Shown one piece after another: positions 27,271 to 37,629 of a stretch of DNA of 64,000 nucleotides. This DNA comes from GBS-DC sp037442365. GTDB lineage: Bacteria; Armatimonadota; Fimbriimonadia; Fimbriimonadales; GBS-DC. How positions within the stretch are numbered: position 1 is the stretch's first letter; every line of letters begins with the position of its first letter. Under the pieces are notes generated by a model. The model searched no databases. It had not been told where the DNA came from and saw only the letters and a program-made list of their open reading frames with translations. The stretch is taken from positions 5,509-69,508 of the forward strand of contig JBBIQK010000008.1 of assembly GCA_037442365.1 (NCBI GenBank), in the 5' to 3' direction. A program made the translations under genes and the position numbers.

Positions 27271-28157
27271 CGCCACTCGTAGTAGGTTGCCGCCGCCAGC
27301 CTGAGCTTCTCGGCGTGCGTCGTGCGGGCGCGCTGGCGGAACACATCGTAGTTATTGCGCTCTATCGCCTGCAGAATACGCGCATACAGCCGCCCGCCTA
27401 ACAGCACAGGATACTGCGCCTCGCGCGGCAACAGGGGAATCCCCTGCTCGGCTTCGGCGTAAAGCGCACGGCAGCGCTCGATCTGAAAGCGCATGAACTC
27501 CACCCAGCGCCCGTCCACGACTCCCTGTGCTATCTGCGTCTCCGCGACGCCGAACCGTTGCAGCTCGTCCTGCGGCAGGTAGATGCGTCCACGCTGCCAG
27601 TCCTCGCCCACATCGCGCAGGAAGTTGGTCATCTGCATCGCCAGCCCCATCCGTGAGGCGTGATGCAGGGCGTCCACGCTCGTCGCCCTCATAATGTAGC
27701 ACATCATCACCCCCACCACCGACGCGCTGCCCCAGGTGTAGGTCTGCAGCTCTTCAAAGGTCGCATACCGCAAGTGCGTCAAATCCATGCGCATCGCGTC
27801 CAGAAACTCTAGCGGATAGCGCAGGGGGATGCGGTAGCGGCGCACGACATCGGCAAAAGCGCGCAGGGGCGGCAGCGACACAGGCTCGCGACACACCGCG
27901 CGGATCAGGTCGCGCTCGTAAGCGTCCAGACGCCCCCGTATCGCCCCTGCGGGCGTATCCGCGTCGGGACAGTCCACCCACTGGTCCGGGTAGCGCACGA
28001 AGCCGTACAGCGCATGCACCGCGCGGCGCGTTTCAGGCGGGAAAAAGCGCGTTGCAAAGTAGTAGCTCACGCCGTGCGCCTTCTGCACTGCGCGACAGTG
28101 CGCGTAATCCTGCGCCAGAGTCGACTCCTCCCCGAAGCGCGTCAGCAGAGAACGCAT
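27231..28157 (-). CDS. phytoene/squalene synthase family protein
   Basis: Head-to-head prenyl synthase of 308 residues. The first Asp-rich motif is YPDQWVD and the second is NFLRDVGEDWQRGRIYLP; both are complete. The N-terminal SYYFATRFFPPETRRAVHAL is also typical. It would join two farnesyl or geranylgeranyl diphosphates to dehydrosqualene or phytoene. The CrtB/CrtM/HpnC-D subfamilies cannot be separated by eye. Acyltransferase and glycosyltransferase genes upstream suggest a carotenoid product. ATG 28157 is chosen over 28214 because TATCCT ends 7 bases before it. It overlaps the pafA-like gene by 40 bases at the 3' end. Confidence 0.85.
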   Translation of the reverse strand: MRSLLTRFGEESTLAQDYAHCRAVQKAHGVSYYFATRFFPPETRRAVHALYGFVRYPDQWVDCPDADTPAGAIRGRLDAYERDLIRAVCREPVSLPPLRAFADVVRRYRIPLRYPLEFLDAMRMDLTHLRYATFEELQTYTWGSASVVGVMMCYIMRATSVDALHHASRMGLAMQMTNFLRDVGEDWQRGRIYLPQDELQRFGVAETQIAQGVVDGRWVEFMRFQIERCRALYAEAEQGIPLLPREAQYPVLLGGRLYARILQAIERNNYDVFRQRARTTHAEKLRLAAATYYEWRYNITTNRSASRM

Positions 28158-28223
28158 CGCCTGTAGGATACCTAAGTGTCTTTGCGCGAGAATTGCGACA
28201 TGCGCGTACAGCATCGCCTTTAT

Positions 28224-28275
28224 GGAGTGCGGAAGCGGAGCTTCCGCGAGGCTGAAGCTCCCGCTTCAGCACTCC
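28224..28275 (+). repeat. 52-bp dispersed palindromic repeat, copy 1
   Basis: Starts GGAGTGCGGAAGCGGAGC and ends GCACTCC. It folds into an outer GGAGTGC/GCACTCC stem with two inner hairpins, GGAAGC-GGA-GCTTCC and GCTGAAGC-TCCC-GCTTCAGC. A second copy at 34568-34619 on the other strand matches at 47 of 52 positions. It lies between two tandem minus-strand genes. Confidence 0.8.
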
Positions 28276-28329
28276 AAATTACGCGCATGCGCGGACAGGC
28301 GAGTCGCTGAAAATTCATTGCAAAGGCAC

Positions 28330-29037
28330 TTAAAATCGCTCGTGGATGGAGCGCGCGCCCCGCAGCAGTACCTGAAACCCCTGCGCGGCGTGCTGTGCAT
28401 CGTCGACGCCGGCGCGTGCGTCGGCACGGGTCTGGCGCAGCAGGTTCTGGAGCGCGTCCGCCGCCGCTATCAGCCACTCGCTTGCATCGGTCGCCTCGCT
28501 CGCAAAAGGCGCGCCGACGCTCAAAAACGCGCGGGGGTACTGGTGATAGCTCGGCTCGATATGAATCGCCAGCGGCAGCAGCGTCGCCTGCGGGACGCGA
28601 CACGCCAGCCAGTGCAGCGACCGCTGGAAGGGCAGCAGCCGCTCCGTATTGCCGTGGAGCACGCCTTCAGGAAATAGCAGCAGTGCGGCGGGGTCCGCAT
28701 TCAATACCTGAACCGTGCGCCTAACCGTGTGCGCGCGTCGCTGGGCGTCGTCAGGCGGGAACGGCAACGCGCCTATCACATGGAACGGCGGGAAGCGGCG
28801 GTACGACTCCATCCACACCAGCATCCGCCGCCCCCACGAGCGTATCAGCCAGTAGCCCAGATAGCCGTCCCACCAGTAGTGATGATTCGCGAACAGGATG
28901 AGCGGGCGTTCGCCGTCGGCAGACGCGCCGCGTACATAGACCGCCCGAAAACAGCGTCGCAAGTCGCGCTGGATAAGCCAGTCCACGAACCGTTCCTGCG
29001 CCCTCACGAACGCGCCCGATAGACCCGTCCTTTCCAT
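28330..29037 (-). CDS. PlsC-like lysophospholipid/glycolipid acyltransferase
   Basis: 235 residues from ATG 29037 (MERTGLSGAFVRAQERFVDW). The H-x4-D active site is NHHYWWDGYLGYWL, and FPEGVLHGNTERLLPF is the substrate-binding FPEG block. It transfers an acyl group to a glycerol phosphate or sugar hydroxyl at the membrane. The gene begins 34 bases inside the end of the glycosyltransferase gene and precedes the phytoene/squalene synthase, recalling the glycosylation and acylation steps of staphyloxanthin-type carotenoids. A general lipid role is the alternative. Confidence 0.75.
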   Translation of the reverse strand: MERTGLSGAFVRAQERFVDWLIQRDLRRCFRAVYVRGASADGERPLILFANHHYWWDGYLGYWLIRSWGRRMLVWMESYRRFPPFHVIGALPFPPDDAQRRAHTVRRTVQVLNADPAALLLFPEGVLHGNTERLLPFQRSLHWLACRVPQATLLPLAIHIEPSYHQYPRAFLSVGAPFASEATDASEWLIAAADALQNLLRQTRADARAGVDDAQHAAQGFQVLLRGARSIHERF

Positions 29038-30101
29038 CGTATCGCGCCTCGCCGATACCACGCCACCGAACGCGCCAGCGTGAACAAGCCAATCAGCACG
29101 CTCCCCACATAGCCCAGCCCCAGCCAGAACGGCAGCCCAACTACCCGCGCCGACTGCCCGAAGATGAACACCGACGCCCCGTACGCGACAACAGCAGGAA
29201 GAGACTGCCCCTGCAGCGCGCCAACCAGCGGGTACAGATAGACAATTATCAACAGTGCGCCCACCAGCAGCGCGGTTGGAATGGCACGGCAGATGGCGAC
29301 CGCGTTTTTGGCGAAGCCGTCCATCGCCGTGCCGAGCGTCGGGTACATCGACACGCGCAGCCACGCCCGTGCGTCCAGCAGGCGTACAATCCCCCGACGC
29401 CGCTTCACCAGCGCGGCGAGGGCGACATCCTCAAGCACCGCCCCCCGCACCGCTTGATGGGGCAGCCAGTGCATGTAATCGTTCCTGCGGAAAGCCATCA
29501 CCTGCCCGTTCGCGAAGGCAAACGCCGGGTTCGGATGTGTCTCCGCCAGCGGCAACGGCAGCAGCGTGAACACCGAGAACGGCACCATCAGCTTCAGCAG
29601 CGCGATTGGCAGGCTGGCAGGAGTGAAGGACGGAATCGCGCTCACCAGGTGCGCGTCCGTCCGTTGCAGGTATGCCCGCAGCGCGTCCACAAAGCCCGCC
29701 TCACAGCGCATATCCGCGTCCAGAAACAGCAGCCACTCCCCCTGCGCGCGCGCCGATAGTTGATGGCACGCCCAGTTTTTGCCCACCCAGCCGTCCGGGC
29801 TCGGCTTGCTTGGAAACCAGCGCACGCCGAGATTGTCGGCGTGCTGCGCCAGCCACTCCGTCGTGCCGTCGTCCGAGCCGTCGTCGCACACCCAGCACTC
29901 GACGCCCGCGCTCAGGTGCGGCGCAAGCGTCGCGAGCAGCGCGGGCAGGTTCTCCGCCTCGTTGCGCGCGGGGATCAGCACCGAGAGGGTTGGCAGGTCT
30001 GCGCCAGCAGCCGCGCTCAGTCGCCGCCTGCGCCAGTACGCAAGGTTATACAGCAGCACACTGAGCTGTACCGCCAGCGCCGCAGACACTATCAGCCACA
30101 C
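29004..30101 (-). CDS. membrane-anchored family 2 glycosyltransferase (CrtQ-like)
   Basis: GT-A fold glycosyltransferase with an N-terminal helix (VWLIVSAALAVQLSVLLYNL) and three C-terminal helices. The catalytic part has LSVLIPARNEAENLPALLAT, CWVCDDGSDDGTTEWL, the DXD motif in WLLFLDADMRCEAGF and an ED pair in GAVLEDVALAALVKRRRG. This architecture matches the glycosyltransferases of glycosylated carotenoid pathways and hopanoid-associated enzymes. Start choice: GTG 30101 with TATCCT just upstream; an ATG at 30158 that overlaps the preceding gene by 38 bases is the alternative. The acyltransferase is translated from its 3' end. Confidence 0.8.
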   Translation of the reverse strand: MWLIVSAALAVQLSVLLYNLAYWRRRRLSAAAGADLPTLSVLIPARNEAENLPALLATLAPHLSAGVECWVCDDGSDDGTTEWLAQHADNLGVRWFPSKPSPDGWVGKNWACHQLSARAQGEWLLFLDADMRCEAGFVDALRAYLQRTDAHLVSAIPSFTPASLPIALLKLMVPFSVFTLLPLPLAETHPNPAFAFANGQVMAFRRNDYMHWLPHQAVRGAVLEDVALAALVKRRRGIVRLLDARAWLRVSMYPTLGTAMDGFAKNAVAICRAIPTALLVGALLIIVYLYPLVGALQGQSLPAVVAYGASVFIFGQSARVVGLPFWLGLGYVGSVLIGLFTLARSVAWYRRGAIRWKGRVYRARS

Positions 30102-30120
30102 ACGGCTACAGGATACCCGC

Positions 30121-31413
<1,293 letters not shown>

Positions 31414-31423
31414 CGTTTACCTC

Positions 31424-32719
31424 CTACTGTGTGTTTGCCTCCAGCACCTTCAGCTGGGTTGTGAGCGTAAACAGCCGTCCGTCGATGTCGAACACCAGCT
31501 CGGCGTAGGCGGTTGCGCGTCCGCGTCGGGGTCGCTGCAGGAAGCCCTGCCAGCCGTCGCGTGTGCGCGTCGTCGGCGTGCTTGCCCAGCGCGACTCGCG
31601 CAGGTCGTAATCGGGCGTGCTGGCGAACCACATGCGCGCCTCCCGCGCCGCTGGCTGACTGCTCACGCGAATCTCCAAGCCCTGCGGAGTCTCATTCAGC
31701 GTCCACTCCATTTTGGGCAGGGATCGCCCACGCGCCAGAGTCTGGATGAAGGCGACCATCGTCGCCAGCACGCGCGTGCGGTCGTCCAGCCCGTGCCCGC
31801 TGTTGGGCGCGTACAGAATCCACTTCGGCTCTGGTAAGCCGTCCCAGTAGAGGTTCAGCGCGTCCTGCGCCCAGTAGCGGTCGTTCGTGCCGTTGATAAT
31901 CAGCTTGGGCATCGTGTAGCGGTCGCGATAGCTGTAGGGGTCTTCCAGCTCGATCAGTCGCTTCCCGATCGGGGTGTTGAGCAGCTGGAGCATCCCGCCC
32001 GCCACATAGTCGCCAATCTGCTCGCTCGGCTTGCCCTTGTAGAACTCCAGATGATGGGGCACCTGCTTGGGCAAATCCAGCACATCGATGACCATCGGCG
32101 CGATGCCCGCCACACGGGGGTCCTGGCTCGCGCCCACCAGCCACGCGGTCCAGCCACGCTTCGACGCACCCGTGACCATAAACCGCTCCACGACGGGCTT
32201 GCGCTCCGCTTTCAGAAACGCCTGCACGGTGTCCATGCATTTCAGCACCGCTTTCGCCATCGGGAAGTGCAGCGGCCAGGTCGTGTCGCCCGTCTCGATG
32301 AACTTCTGCCATGTGTAGACGATTAGCGCGTCCTCGTACAGGTTGTTATACAGCGGCTGCTTGGGGATACCGTAGAGGATGACGAACGGCGCGCCCGACT
32401 CACGCGCGATATGCGTCCCGAACGCCTCATCGTCGGCGTCAGGTCGCCCGCCCGTGTTATACAGTCCCGCAAAGCGCGGGAAACGCGGGCGGTCGGGATA
32501 AAACACCTGCACGAAGTGATCCCACTCGATGCCCTGCCATGTCTGGGAAATCATAAACAGCGTGTGTATCGTGACGCCGTCGACGCGTTTGGTTTCGCGT
32601 TTCTCCCAGCGATAGGCGGGTTCTGGGCGCTTGAAGTAGTCGTCCAGCGGTTTCTGCGCCCAGCCTGCTGTCAGCAGCGTCGCTAGCAAAGCCCATCCAA
32701 AAATTCGCATTCGTTGCAT
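31424..32719 (-). CDS. secreted PhoPQ-regulated pathogenicity-related (PqaA-like) protein
   Basis: 431 residues with a signal peptide (MQRMRIFGWALLATLLTAGW). The alpha/beta-hydrolase-like core carries the nucleophile motif MVTGASKRGWTAWL, a motif shared with the PqaA family and glucuronoyl-esterase-like proteins, with candidate Asp in IINGTNDRYWAQDAL and His in PNSGHGLDDRT. Substrates of the family are not established; a periplasmic esterase is plausible. Start ATG 32719 follows the preceding gene's stop by 35 bases, and the next gene begins 10 bases after its stop, so it sits in a minus-strand operon. Confidence 0.75.
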   Translation of the reverse strand: MQRMRIFGWALLATLLTAGWAQKPLDDYFKRPEPAYRWEKRETKRVDGVTIHTLFMISQTWQGIEWDHFVQVFYPDRPRFPRFAGLYNTGGRPDADDEAFGTHIARESGAPFVILYGIPKQPLYNNLYEDALIVYTWQKFIETGDTTWPLHFPMAKAVLKCMDTVQAFLKAERKPVVERFMVTGASKRGWTAWLVGASQDPRVAGIAPMVIDVLDLPKQVPHHLEFYKGKPSEQIGDYVAGGMLQLLNTPIGKRLIELEDPYSYRDRYTMPKLIINGTNDRYWAQDALNLYWDGLPEPKWILYAPNSGHGLDDRTRVLATMVAFIQTLARGRSLPKMEWTLNETPQGLEIRVSSQPAAREARMWFASTPDYDLRESRWASTPTTRTRDGWQGFLQRPRRGRATAYAELVFDIDGRLFTLTTQLKVLEANTQ

Positions 32720-32754
32720 GAGCGCGCGATTCCCCAGAAAGCCAGCGATTCCTG

Positions 32755-34518
32755 CTAATGCGCCCCGTCGCAGCCCTGTCCGAGGTCCATCAGCACCTGC
32801 AGCAGGTCTGCATCGTCCACGATGCCGTCCCATGTGATGTCCTCGCCGCTGTCGCAGGCGTCCCCGAAGCGCAGCAGCACCAGCAGCAGGTCGGCGTCGT
32901 CCACGCACCCGTCGCCGTTCACATCCGACAGGTAGAGCGTGAGCGTGTCGGGCAGTTCGCCCTCGCAGCGGCTGGGTTCAAAGTCGGGCAATTCCTCCAG
33001 CCCGTCGGTCAAGCCACCAGGGCAGTTGTACGGCGTGCAGGGCGGCTCGATATTCGCGGGTAGGCTGACTGCGGGCGCGGTGCCCGTAATCGCGGGACCG
33101 CCGTACCCCAGCCCCGAAATCGGGCAGCTAAAGCTGACCTGCAGCGGCTGCCCACTCAGGCGGATGCGCGGGTTGTTCAGCACCTGAAGGCGCGCGCCCA
33201 GCGTGAGCGTACCGCCCGACACCGTGACCTGACGGATTTCGTAATGCAGGTGCGGTCCCGTCGAGCTGCCTGTGCTGCCGAGTCTGCCGATGGGCGCGCC
33301 CGCCTCCACAGACGCCCCGTTCGGCGCGAGGAAGTAGTTCAGATGGGCGTAAATCGTCGCCAGATAGGTATTGCTGCCTGCGCCTGCAGGACGCACACTG
33401 CTCACCACGACAGCGTAGTTGCCGTAGCCTGTGCAGCCGCTCTGCGCGCGGGTGTAGACGCGCCCCGCGTGCGACGCCAGTATCGGCTCGTTGCAGTCCT
33501 GCAGAAAGCCGTTGTAATATGGGCAGGTCGTCCGCGCGCTGGAGAGGCGATTGAAGTCGACGGCGTACTCTGGATTGTTGCCTGCGTGCGAGTCGTAAGT
33601 TGACGGCAGCCACACCTGCCCCTGCCGCCATGGGGCGAGCAGGCTGCGCAGGAACTGCTCTTCGGTCTGGGGGGTACGCGGGCTGTAGATAAGCGTAATC
33701 TGGCGCGCTTGCCCCGCATATAGGGTCAGCGTGCGTCGCGGGAAGCTCTCCCCATTCACCATCCAGCGTGTGAACCGAGCGCCATTCGGGGCATACTCAG
33801 GCGCAGTGAGCTGGACGCGCTCCCCCGTTAGATAGACCAGCGTTGCGGGCAGTGCAACTGTCGATGCGCCTGTATTTAAGTCTGTTGGCAAAACCTGCAC
33901 ATCTAAGCCGCTTGTACCCAGCGTCTGCAGATACAGAGTCGCTTTCGGACGCGGCGGACCTGTCATCGAGAGGTAAATCCCTGCGCCGCGCACTCCTTCC
34001 GCCGACCAGCCTACCACGCCGTCGTCCCAGCGGATTTTCCACCACACGATGTTCGCGGCGGTATTGTTGAACGCCTCAATTGCCCAGCCTGTCGCGCCTG
34101 CAGACTTCGTTGTCATGATGGAGAACTCGGTACCGGGACCTGTACGCACATTCAGCGCGGAAGCGTTCGGTCCCACGCGCACGGGGTACGCCAGCGGCGC
34201 AGCGACATTCGGGAATACGCCCTGCCCCGCCAGCGGCGCGAGGTACTCCACGCCGCCTGCCCCCGTCGCAACCCATCCCTGCAGCCCGTTCGCCCAGCGC
34301 GACGGCAGCCATGTAAGCCCGCCACACGATTGGGATACGCCCTGCACCGTTCCGTCGATGCCCGCAGGCAGTGTGCCGAGCGTATTCGTACTACACGGCT
34401 CAGGGCGCACTGCGAGGTTATTCCCCGCCGCGACGACCCCGACGCGCTCACTAACAACCTGCCCCAGCGCGAGACACGCGCAGGCAAGCCAGAACCCCGC
34501 TCCGACAAGGCGACGCAT
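32755..34518 (-). CDS. secreted M23-family peptidase with SH3b and dockerin-like repeats
   Basis: 587 residues: signal peptide (1-19), two bacterial SH3-like segments (about 25-90; about 110-180, with ALNVRTGPGTEFSIMTT), a beta-rich linker, the LytM/M23 domain (about 310-440) and a C-terminal pair of EF-hand-like calcium repeats. The zinc-site histidines are visible in STYDSHAGNNPEYAVDF, YLATIYAHLNYFL and STGPHLHYEIRQV. The repeats, DVNGDGCVDDADLLLVLLRF and DITWDGIVDDADLLQVLMDL, form a dockerin-type module. It should cut peptidoglycan cross-links or peptides outside the cell. TATTTA ends 6 bases before ATG 34518, a leaderless start. Confidence 0.88.
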   Translation of the reverse strand: MRRLVGAGFWLACACLALGQVVSERVGVVAAGNNLAVRPEPCSTNTLGTLPAGIDGTVQGVSQSCGGLTWLPSRWANGLQGWVATGAGGVEYLAPLAGQGVFPNVAAPLAYPVRVGPNASALNVRTGPGTEFSIMTTKSAGATGWAIEAFNNTAANIVWWKIRWDDGVVGWSAEGVRGAGIYLSMTGPPRPKATLYLQTLGTSGLDVQVLPTDLNTGASTVALPATLVYLTGERVQLTAPEYAPNGARFTRWMVNGESFPRRTLTLYAGQARQITLIYSPRTPQTEEQFLRSLLAPWRQGQVWLPSTYDSHAGNNPEYAVDFNRLSSARTTCPYYNGFLQDCNEPILASHAGRVYTRAQSGCTGYGNYAVVVSSVRPAGAGSNTYLATIYAHLNYFLAPNGASVEAGAPIGRLGSTGSSTGPHLHYEIRQVTVSGGTLTLGARLQVLNNPRIRLSGQPLQVSFSCPISGLGYGGPAITGTAPAVSLPANIEPPCTPYNCPGGLTDGLEELPDFEPSRCEGELPDTLTLYLSDVNGDGCVDDADLLLVLLRFGDACDSGEDITWDGIVDDADLLQVLMDLGQGCDGAH

Positions 34519-34567
34519 AGCGTGTAAATACGCTCGCGCGGGTCGGAATCCTGCTTGACTGCGCTCT

Positions 34568-34619
34568 GGAGTACTGGAGCGGAAGCTTCAGCGTCGCGGA
34601 AGCTCCGCCTCCGCACTCC
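34568..34619 (-). repeat. 52-bp dispersed palindromic repeat, copy 2
   Basis: Minus strand reads GGAGTGCGGAGGCGGAGC through CAGTACTCC, differing from copy 1 (28224-28275) at five positions. It also lies between two tandem minus-strand genes, 49 bases upstream of the M23 peptidase start codon. Confidence 0.8.
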
Positions 34620-34659
34620 ATAGATCGCCGCTTTACGAATCCTCAACCGCAGGTTGGTA

Positions 34660-36450
34660 TTACTTCCCACTCTGCAGCGACTCGAAGTAGCGTTTAACGC
34701 GCTTGCGTTCTGCGGGCGGCACATTCTGCTGGCTCAGCGCCTGCTCCGCCTTCTTCTGGTAGGTTGGCAGCGCCTGCGTAAGCGGGATGGAGCTGCCGCC
34801 GGGCGTCGGGGGCGCGTTGTAGTCCATGTAGTCGCCTGCGCCGGGAACCAGCGGCGGCTGACCGCTGACGGGCGTGTCTTTCATGGGGATTTTCAGCTCA
34901 GGCTGTTTGTCGCCCTGATTGAACATCTCAGGCTGTCCTACGAACTCGCCCTTGTCCCACGCCTGCTTCTGCTTCGTGCCGAATGCGCCCAGCCCCAGTC
35001 CGAAGCTGGAACACATCCCCAGCCCCATGCACGCGCCCTGACACTGGCTCAGTTCCTTCATTTGCTTCACCTGCTCCAGAATCTGCTGCGCCAGCTCGCG
35101 AATCTTCTCGTCGGAGTTATACTTTTTCGCCAATTCCTCTAATTTGCGCTCCAGCTCCTGCAGCTGTTTCTCGATCTCCTCCTGCGTCATCTGGCGCTGC
35201 TGGGGGTCTGTTTGCTGGCTCTGCTGCTGCATCTTCTCGGCGAGCTTGCGCAGGTGTTCCATCGCCTCTTTGAAGGCAGGATCGTTCATCAGTTTGCGCA
35301 TGAACTCCTGCGCCTCCTGCGAGAGCTTCAGGGCGCGCATCTGCTGCTGGAGCGATTCGAGCTGCTTCTTGAGCTGCTCCATCTGCTCTTTTGTAAGCGG
35401 GTTGCCGTTCGCGTCCTTACCCGACTGGAGCTGTTTCTGCAGTTCTTCGATCTGGCGTTGCAGGTCGTCCATCTGGCTCTGCAGGTTCGCCTGATTCGGG
35501 TTCTGCATCGCGCGCATGGTCGCCTGCAGGCGCTGGAGCTGTTGCTGCAGGTCGGCGCGTTGCTGCGCACTCAGCGGACGCCCCTGCAGGTCTTTGCCCG
35601 ACTGGAGCTGCTGCTGCAGTTGCTGATGCAGCTGATTCAGCTGGGGGTTGGACTGTTCTGCCAGTTTCTGGAGCTGCTCGCCTGCGGTCTGGGCTTTCTG
35701 GGCGACCTGCTCCAGCTGCTTCTGGGTCTGCTGTTCCAGTTGGCGCGCCTGTTCGAGAATCTCGTTGTAGCGCAATAGGGCTTCCTGCTTACTCATCTTC
35801 GCCTCACGCGCGCGTTTGTTATAGAGTTCCACATTCTGCGCGATGCGTTTGGTCAGCTCGTCGGCGTCGGGCTTTTTCGCCTCCTCCAGAATCGGCTTGG
35901 CGACCTCCTTAACCTCTTCCGCCGCCTGCTTAATCTCCTTCTGTTCCTCGCGCCGTTCAGGAATCGCAATTGCCAGGATTTGTGGCAAAAATTGCACAAA
36001 TAGAGTAAGCGCGACTGCCCCGACAAAGAGCTTCTGCCACCTGCCGAACTGGAGCCGCAGGATACGCTTCGGATGGGCGTCTTGCAGGGCTGATTGCGCG
36101 TCTTCTATCAGCGGCAGGTCGAACAGGTGCGCCCCGTCGGTATGCTCCATCGCCGTCTGCAGGCGGTCTTTCAGCCCCGCACGTCGGTCGATAAGCTGGG
36201 CGACTGCGGCGTCGGAGACGCGAATCAGCAGTCCGTACAGCGCGCCCATCAGCACGCCCGACGTGATACACGCCGCCAGTTGCCATGGATAAATCGTCAG
36301 CACGCCGCGCCAGTCCAGCAGGCTGAGCAGCGTCGCCACGAGCGCGCCCGCAACGCCCGCGATTGCGCCGTAGCGCCACATCAGCAACAGTCGCACGCGC
36401 CGTCGATAGGGGCGCAACCGATCCACCCAGTTCAAAGCGTTCAACGCCAT
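34660..36450 (-). CDS. membrane protein with long coiled coil (DUF4175-like)
   Basis: 596 residues. Two N-terminal helices (YGAIAGVAGALVATLLSLLD and ACITSGVLMGALYGLLIRV) are followed by another near residue 145 (LFVGAVALTLFVQFLPQIL). A Gln/Glu/Lys-rich coiled coil then runs from about 165 to 465, with repeated QLQSGKD units. The tail is Pro/Gly-rich with Cys-containing SQCQGACMGLGMCSSF. The layout resembles DUF4175-type proteins of envelope operons; function unknown. Start ATG 36450 is preferred over 36561: TATACT at complement 36474-36479 lies between the two, with a GGGGG-containing leader after it. Low-complexity composition will produce spurious database hits. Confidence 0.65.
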   Translation of the reverse strand: MALNALNWVDRLRPYRRRVRLLLMWRYGAIAGVAGALVATLLSLLDWRGVLTIYPWQLAACITSGVLMGALYGLLIRVSDAAVAQLIDRRAGLKDRLQTAMEHTDGAHLFDLPLIEDAQSALQDAHPKRILRLQFGRWQKLFVGAVALTLFVQFLPQILAIAIPERREEQKEIKQAAEEVKEVAKPILEEAKKPDADELTKRIAQNVELYNKRAREAKMSKQEALLRYNEILEQARQLEQQTQKQLEQVAQKAQTAGEQLQKLAEQSNPQLNQLHQQLQQQLQSGKDLQGRPLSAQQRADLQQQLQRLQATMRAMQNPNQANLQSQMDDLQRQIEELQKQLQSGKDANGNPLTKEQMEQLKKQLESLQQQMRALKLSQEAQEFMRKLMNDPAFKEAMEHLRKLAEKMQQQSQQTDPQQRQMTQEEIEKQLQELERKLEELAKKYNSDEKIRELAQQILEQVKQMKELSQCQGACMGLGMCSSFGLGLGAFGTKQKQAWDKGEFVGQPEMFNQGDKQPELKIPMKDTPVSGQPPLVPGAGDYMDYNAPPTPGGSSIPLTQALPTYQKKAEQALSQQNVPPAERKRVKRYFESLQSGK

Positions 36451-36553
36451 CGTGATACCCCCAAACTGCCCACAGTATACCTGCTTGAGCGTGATTGTCA
36501 AGCCCTCACCATGCCCTGCAGGAGATAGCGCGCTGGCAGCGAATCGCGCCCCC

Positions 36554-37453
36554 GTGAACACCCTCTTTGCAGCGACATGGTGGTTCGGGCGCGCGTGTGT
36601 GGAGACGGCGCACCGACGCTGGCAGGAATCTTCAGAGACGGACTCTGCCCTGCGCTTGCTGGACGCGGTGGTGGAAGGCGCGGCGACGGCGGAGCGTGAC
36701 CCGCAGGTGTTGTCGGTCGGCTATGGCGGCTTACCCAATCGCGACGGCGAGGTGGAGCTGGACGCCGCCGTGATGGAGGGCGCGCGGCTGCGGGCAGGCG
36801 CAGTCGCGGGTGTGCGACAGTTCATGCCCGTGATTTACCTCGCGCGGGCGGTGATGGAACGCACACCCCACCTGATGCTGGTCGGCGACGGCGCGGCGCG
36901 ATTCGCCCTCCAGCACGGCTACACGCCCCAGCAACTGCTCACGCCCGAATCGTTGCTCCGCTGGCAACAGTGGCGCGTGCAGCAGACCGCGCCGAAAGAG
37001 GTCTCCACCGAACGCGCCGACGCCCCCGAAGAGTCGCACGATACTGTCGGCGTCCTGGGCTGGCACGAGGGGCATCTGGTGGTCGCCTGCACCACCAGCG
37101 GGCTGGCGTGGAAGCTGCCCGGGCGCGTGGGCGACTCGCCGATTGTGGGCGCGGGGCTGTACGCGGACAACGAGGCGGGCGCGGCGGTCTGCACAGGCGT
37201 CGGCGAGGAAATCTGGCGATTCGCATTAGCCAGCCGCGTGGTCGAGGCGATGCGGGCAGGCTACTCGGCGCAGCAGGCGTGCGAGCGCAGCATCGCCTTC
37301 ATGCTGCGGCGACTGCCCGATGTCGCCCAGCACCAGTGCGCGGTGATTGCCATCTCCGCAAAAGGCGAGTTCGGGCTGGCGGCGACGCAGCCCCAGCGGT
37401 TCAACGCCTTCGTGTGTCGCGACGACGCGATAGAGGAGGTCAAGCCCCAGTAG
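36554..37453 (+). CDS. N4-(beta-N-acetylglucosaminyl)-L-asparaginase (glycosylasparaginase)
   Basis: Ntn hydrolase of 299 residues that cleaves GlcNAc-Asn or related isoaspartyl/asparaginyl bonds. It matures by autocleavage before Thr164 in SHDTVGVLGWHEGHLVVACT. Upstream LLDAVVEGAATAERDPQVLS and VGYGGLPNRDGEVELDA, and downstream KLPGRVGDSPIVGAGLYADN followed by EAGAAVCTGVGEEIWR, match the family. GTG 36554 is chosen because the protein then begins VNTLFAATWWFGRACVETA, as homologues do; the longer frame from 36452 overlaps the divergent gene. No signal peptide is visible, so it is cytoplasmic. No clear ribosome binding site. Confidence 0.88.
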   Translation: MNTLFAATWWFGRACVETAHRRWQESSETDSALRLLDAVVEGAATAERDPQVLSVGYGGLPNRDGEVELDAAVMEGARLRAGAVAGVRQFMPVIYLARAVMERTPHLMLVGDGAARFALQHGYTPQQLLTPESLLRWQQWRVQQTAPKEVSTERADAPEESHDTVGVLGWHEGHLVVACTTSGLAWKLPGRVGDSPIVGAGLYADNEAGAAVCTGVGEEIWRFALASRVVEAMRAGYSAQQACERSIAFMLRRLPDVAQHQCAVIAISAKGEFGLAATQPQRFNAFVCRDDAIEEVKPQ

Positions 37454-37459
37454 CGCCAG

Positions 37460-37486
37460 ACCGCCAGCCTTCCAAGCTGGGGCTCT
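37460..37486. repeat. partial tRNA-Gly copy with inverted anticodon loop
   Basis: This 27-bp stretch equals 37535-37561 inside the tRNA-Gly gene in the same orientation, except that the 7-base anticodon loop is reverse-complemented (CTTCCAA versus TTGGAAG on the plus strand) and one base differs. It starts 7 bases after the glycosylasparaginase stop codon. Confidence 0.6.
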
Positions 37487-37506
37487 GTGTGGAGGCAGAA
37501 CGAAAC

Positions 37507-37580
<74 letters not shown>

Positions 37581-37629
37581 TCGCGCCACAAATTATACCC
37601 CAGCACGTCGCGCAATTCAAGCGACGGCG

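Noticed and set aside
34660..36450. Possible tandem repeats or myosin-like protein in the Gln-rich region
   Set aside because: Repeated QLQSGKD units are few and the rest is ordinary coiled coil; low complexity explains the similarity.
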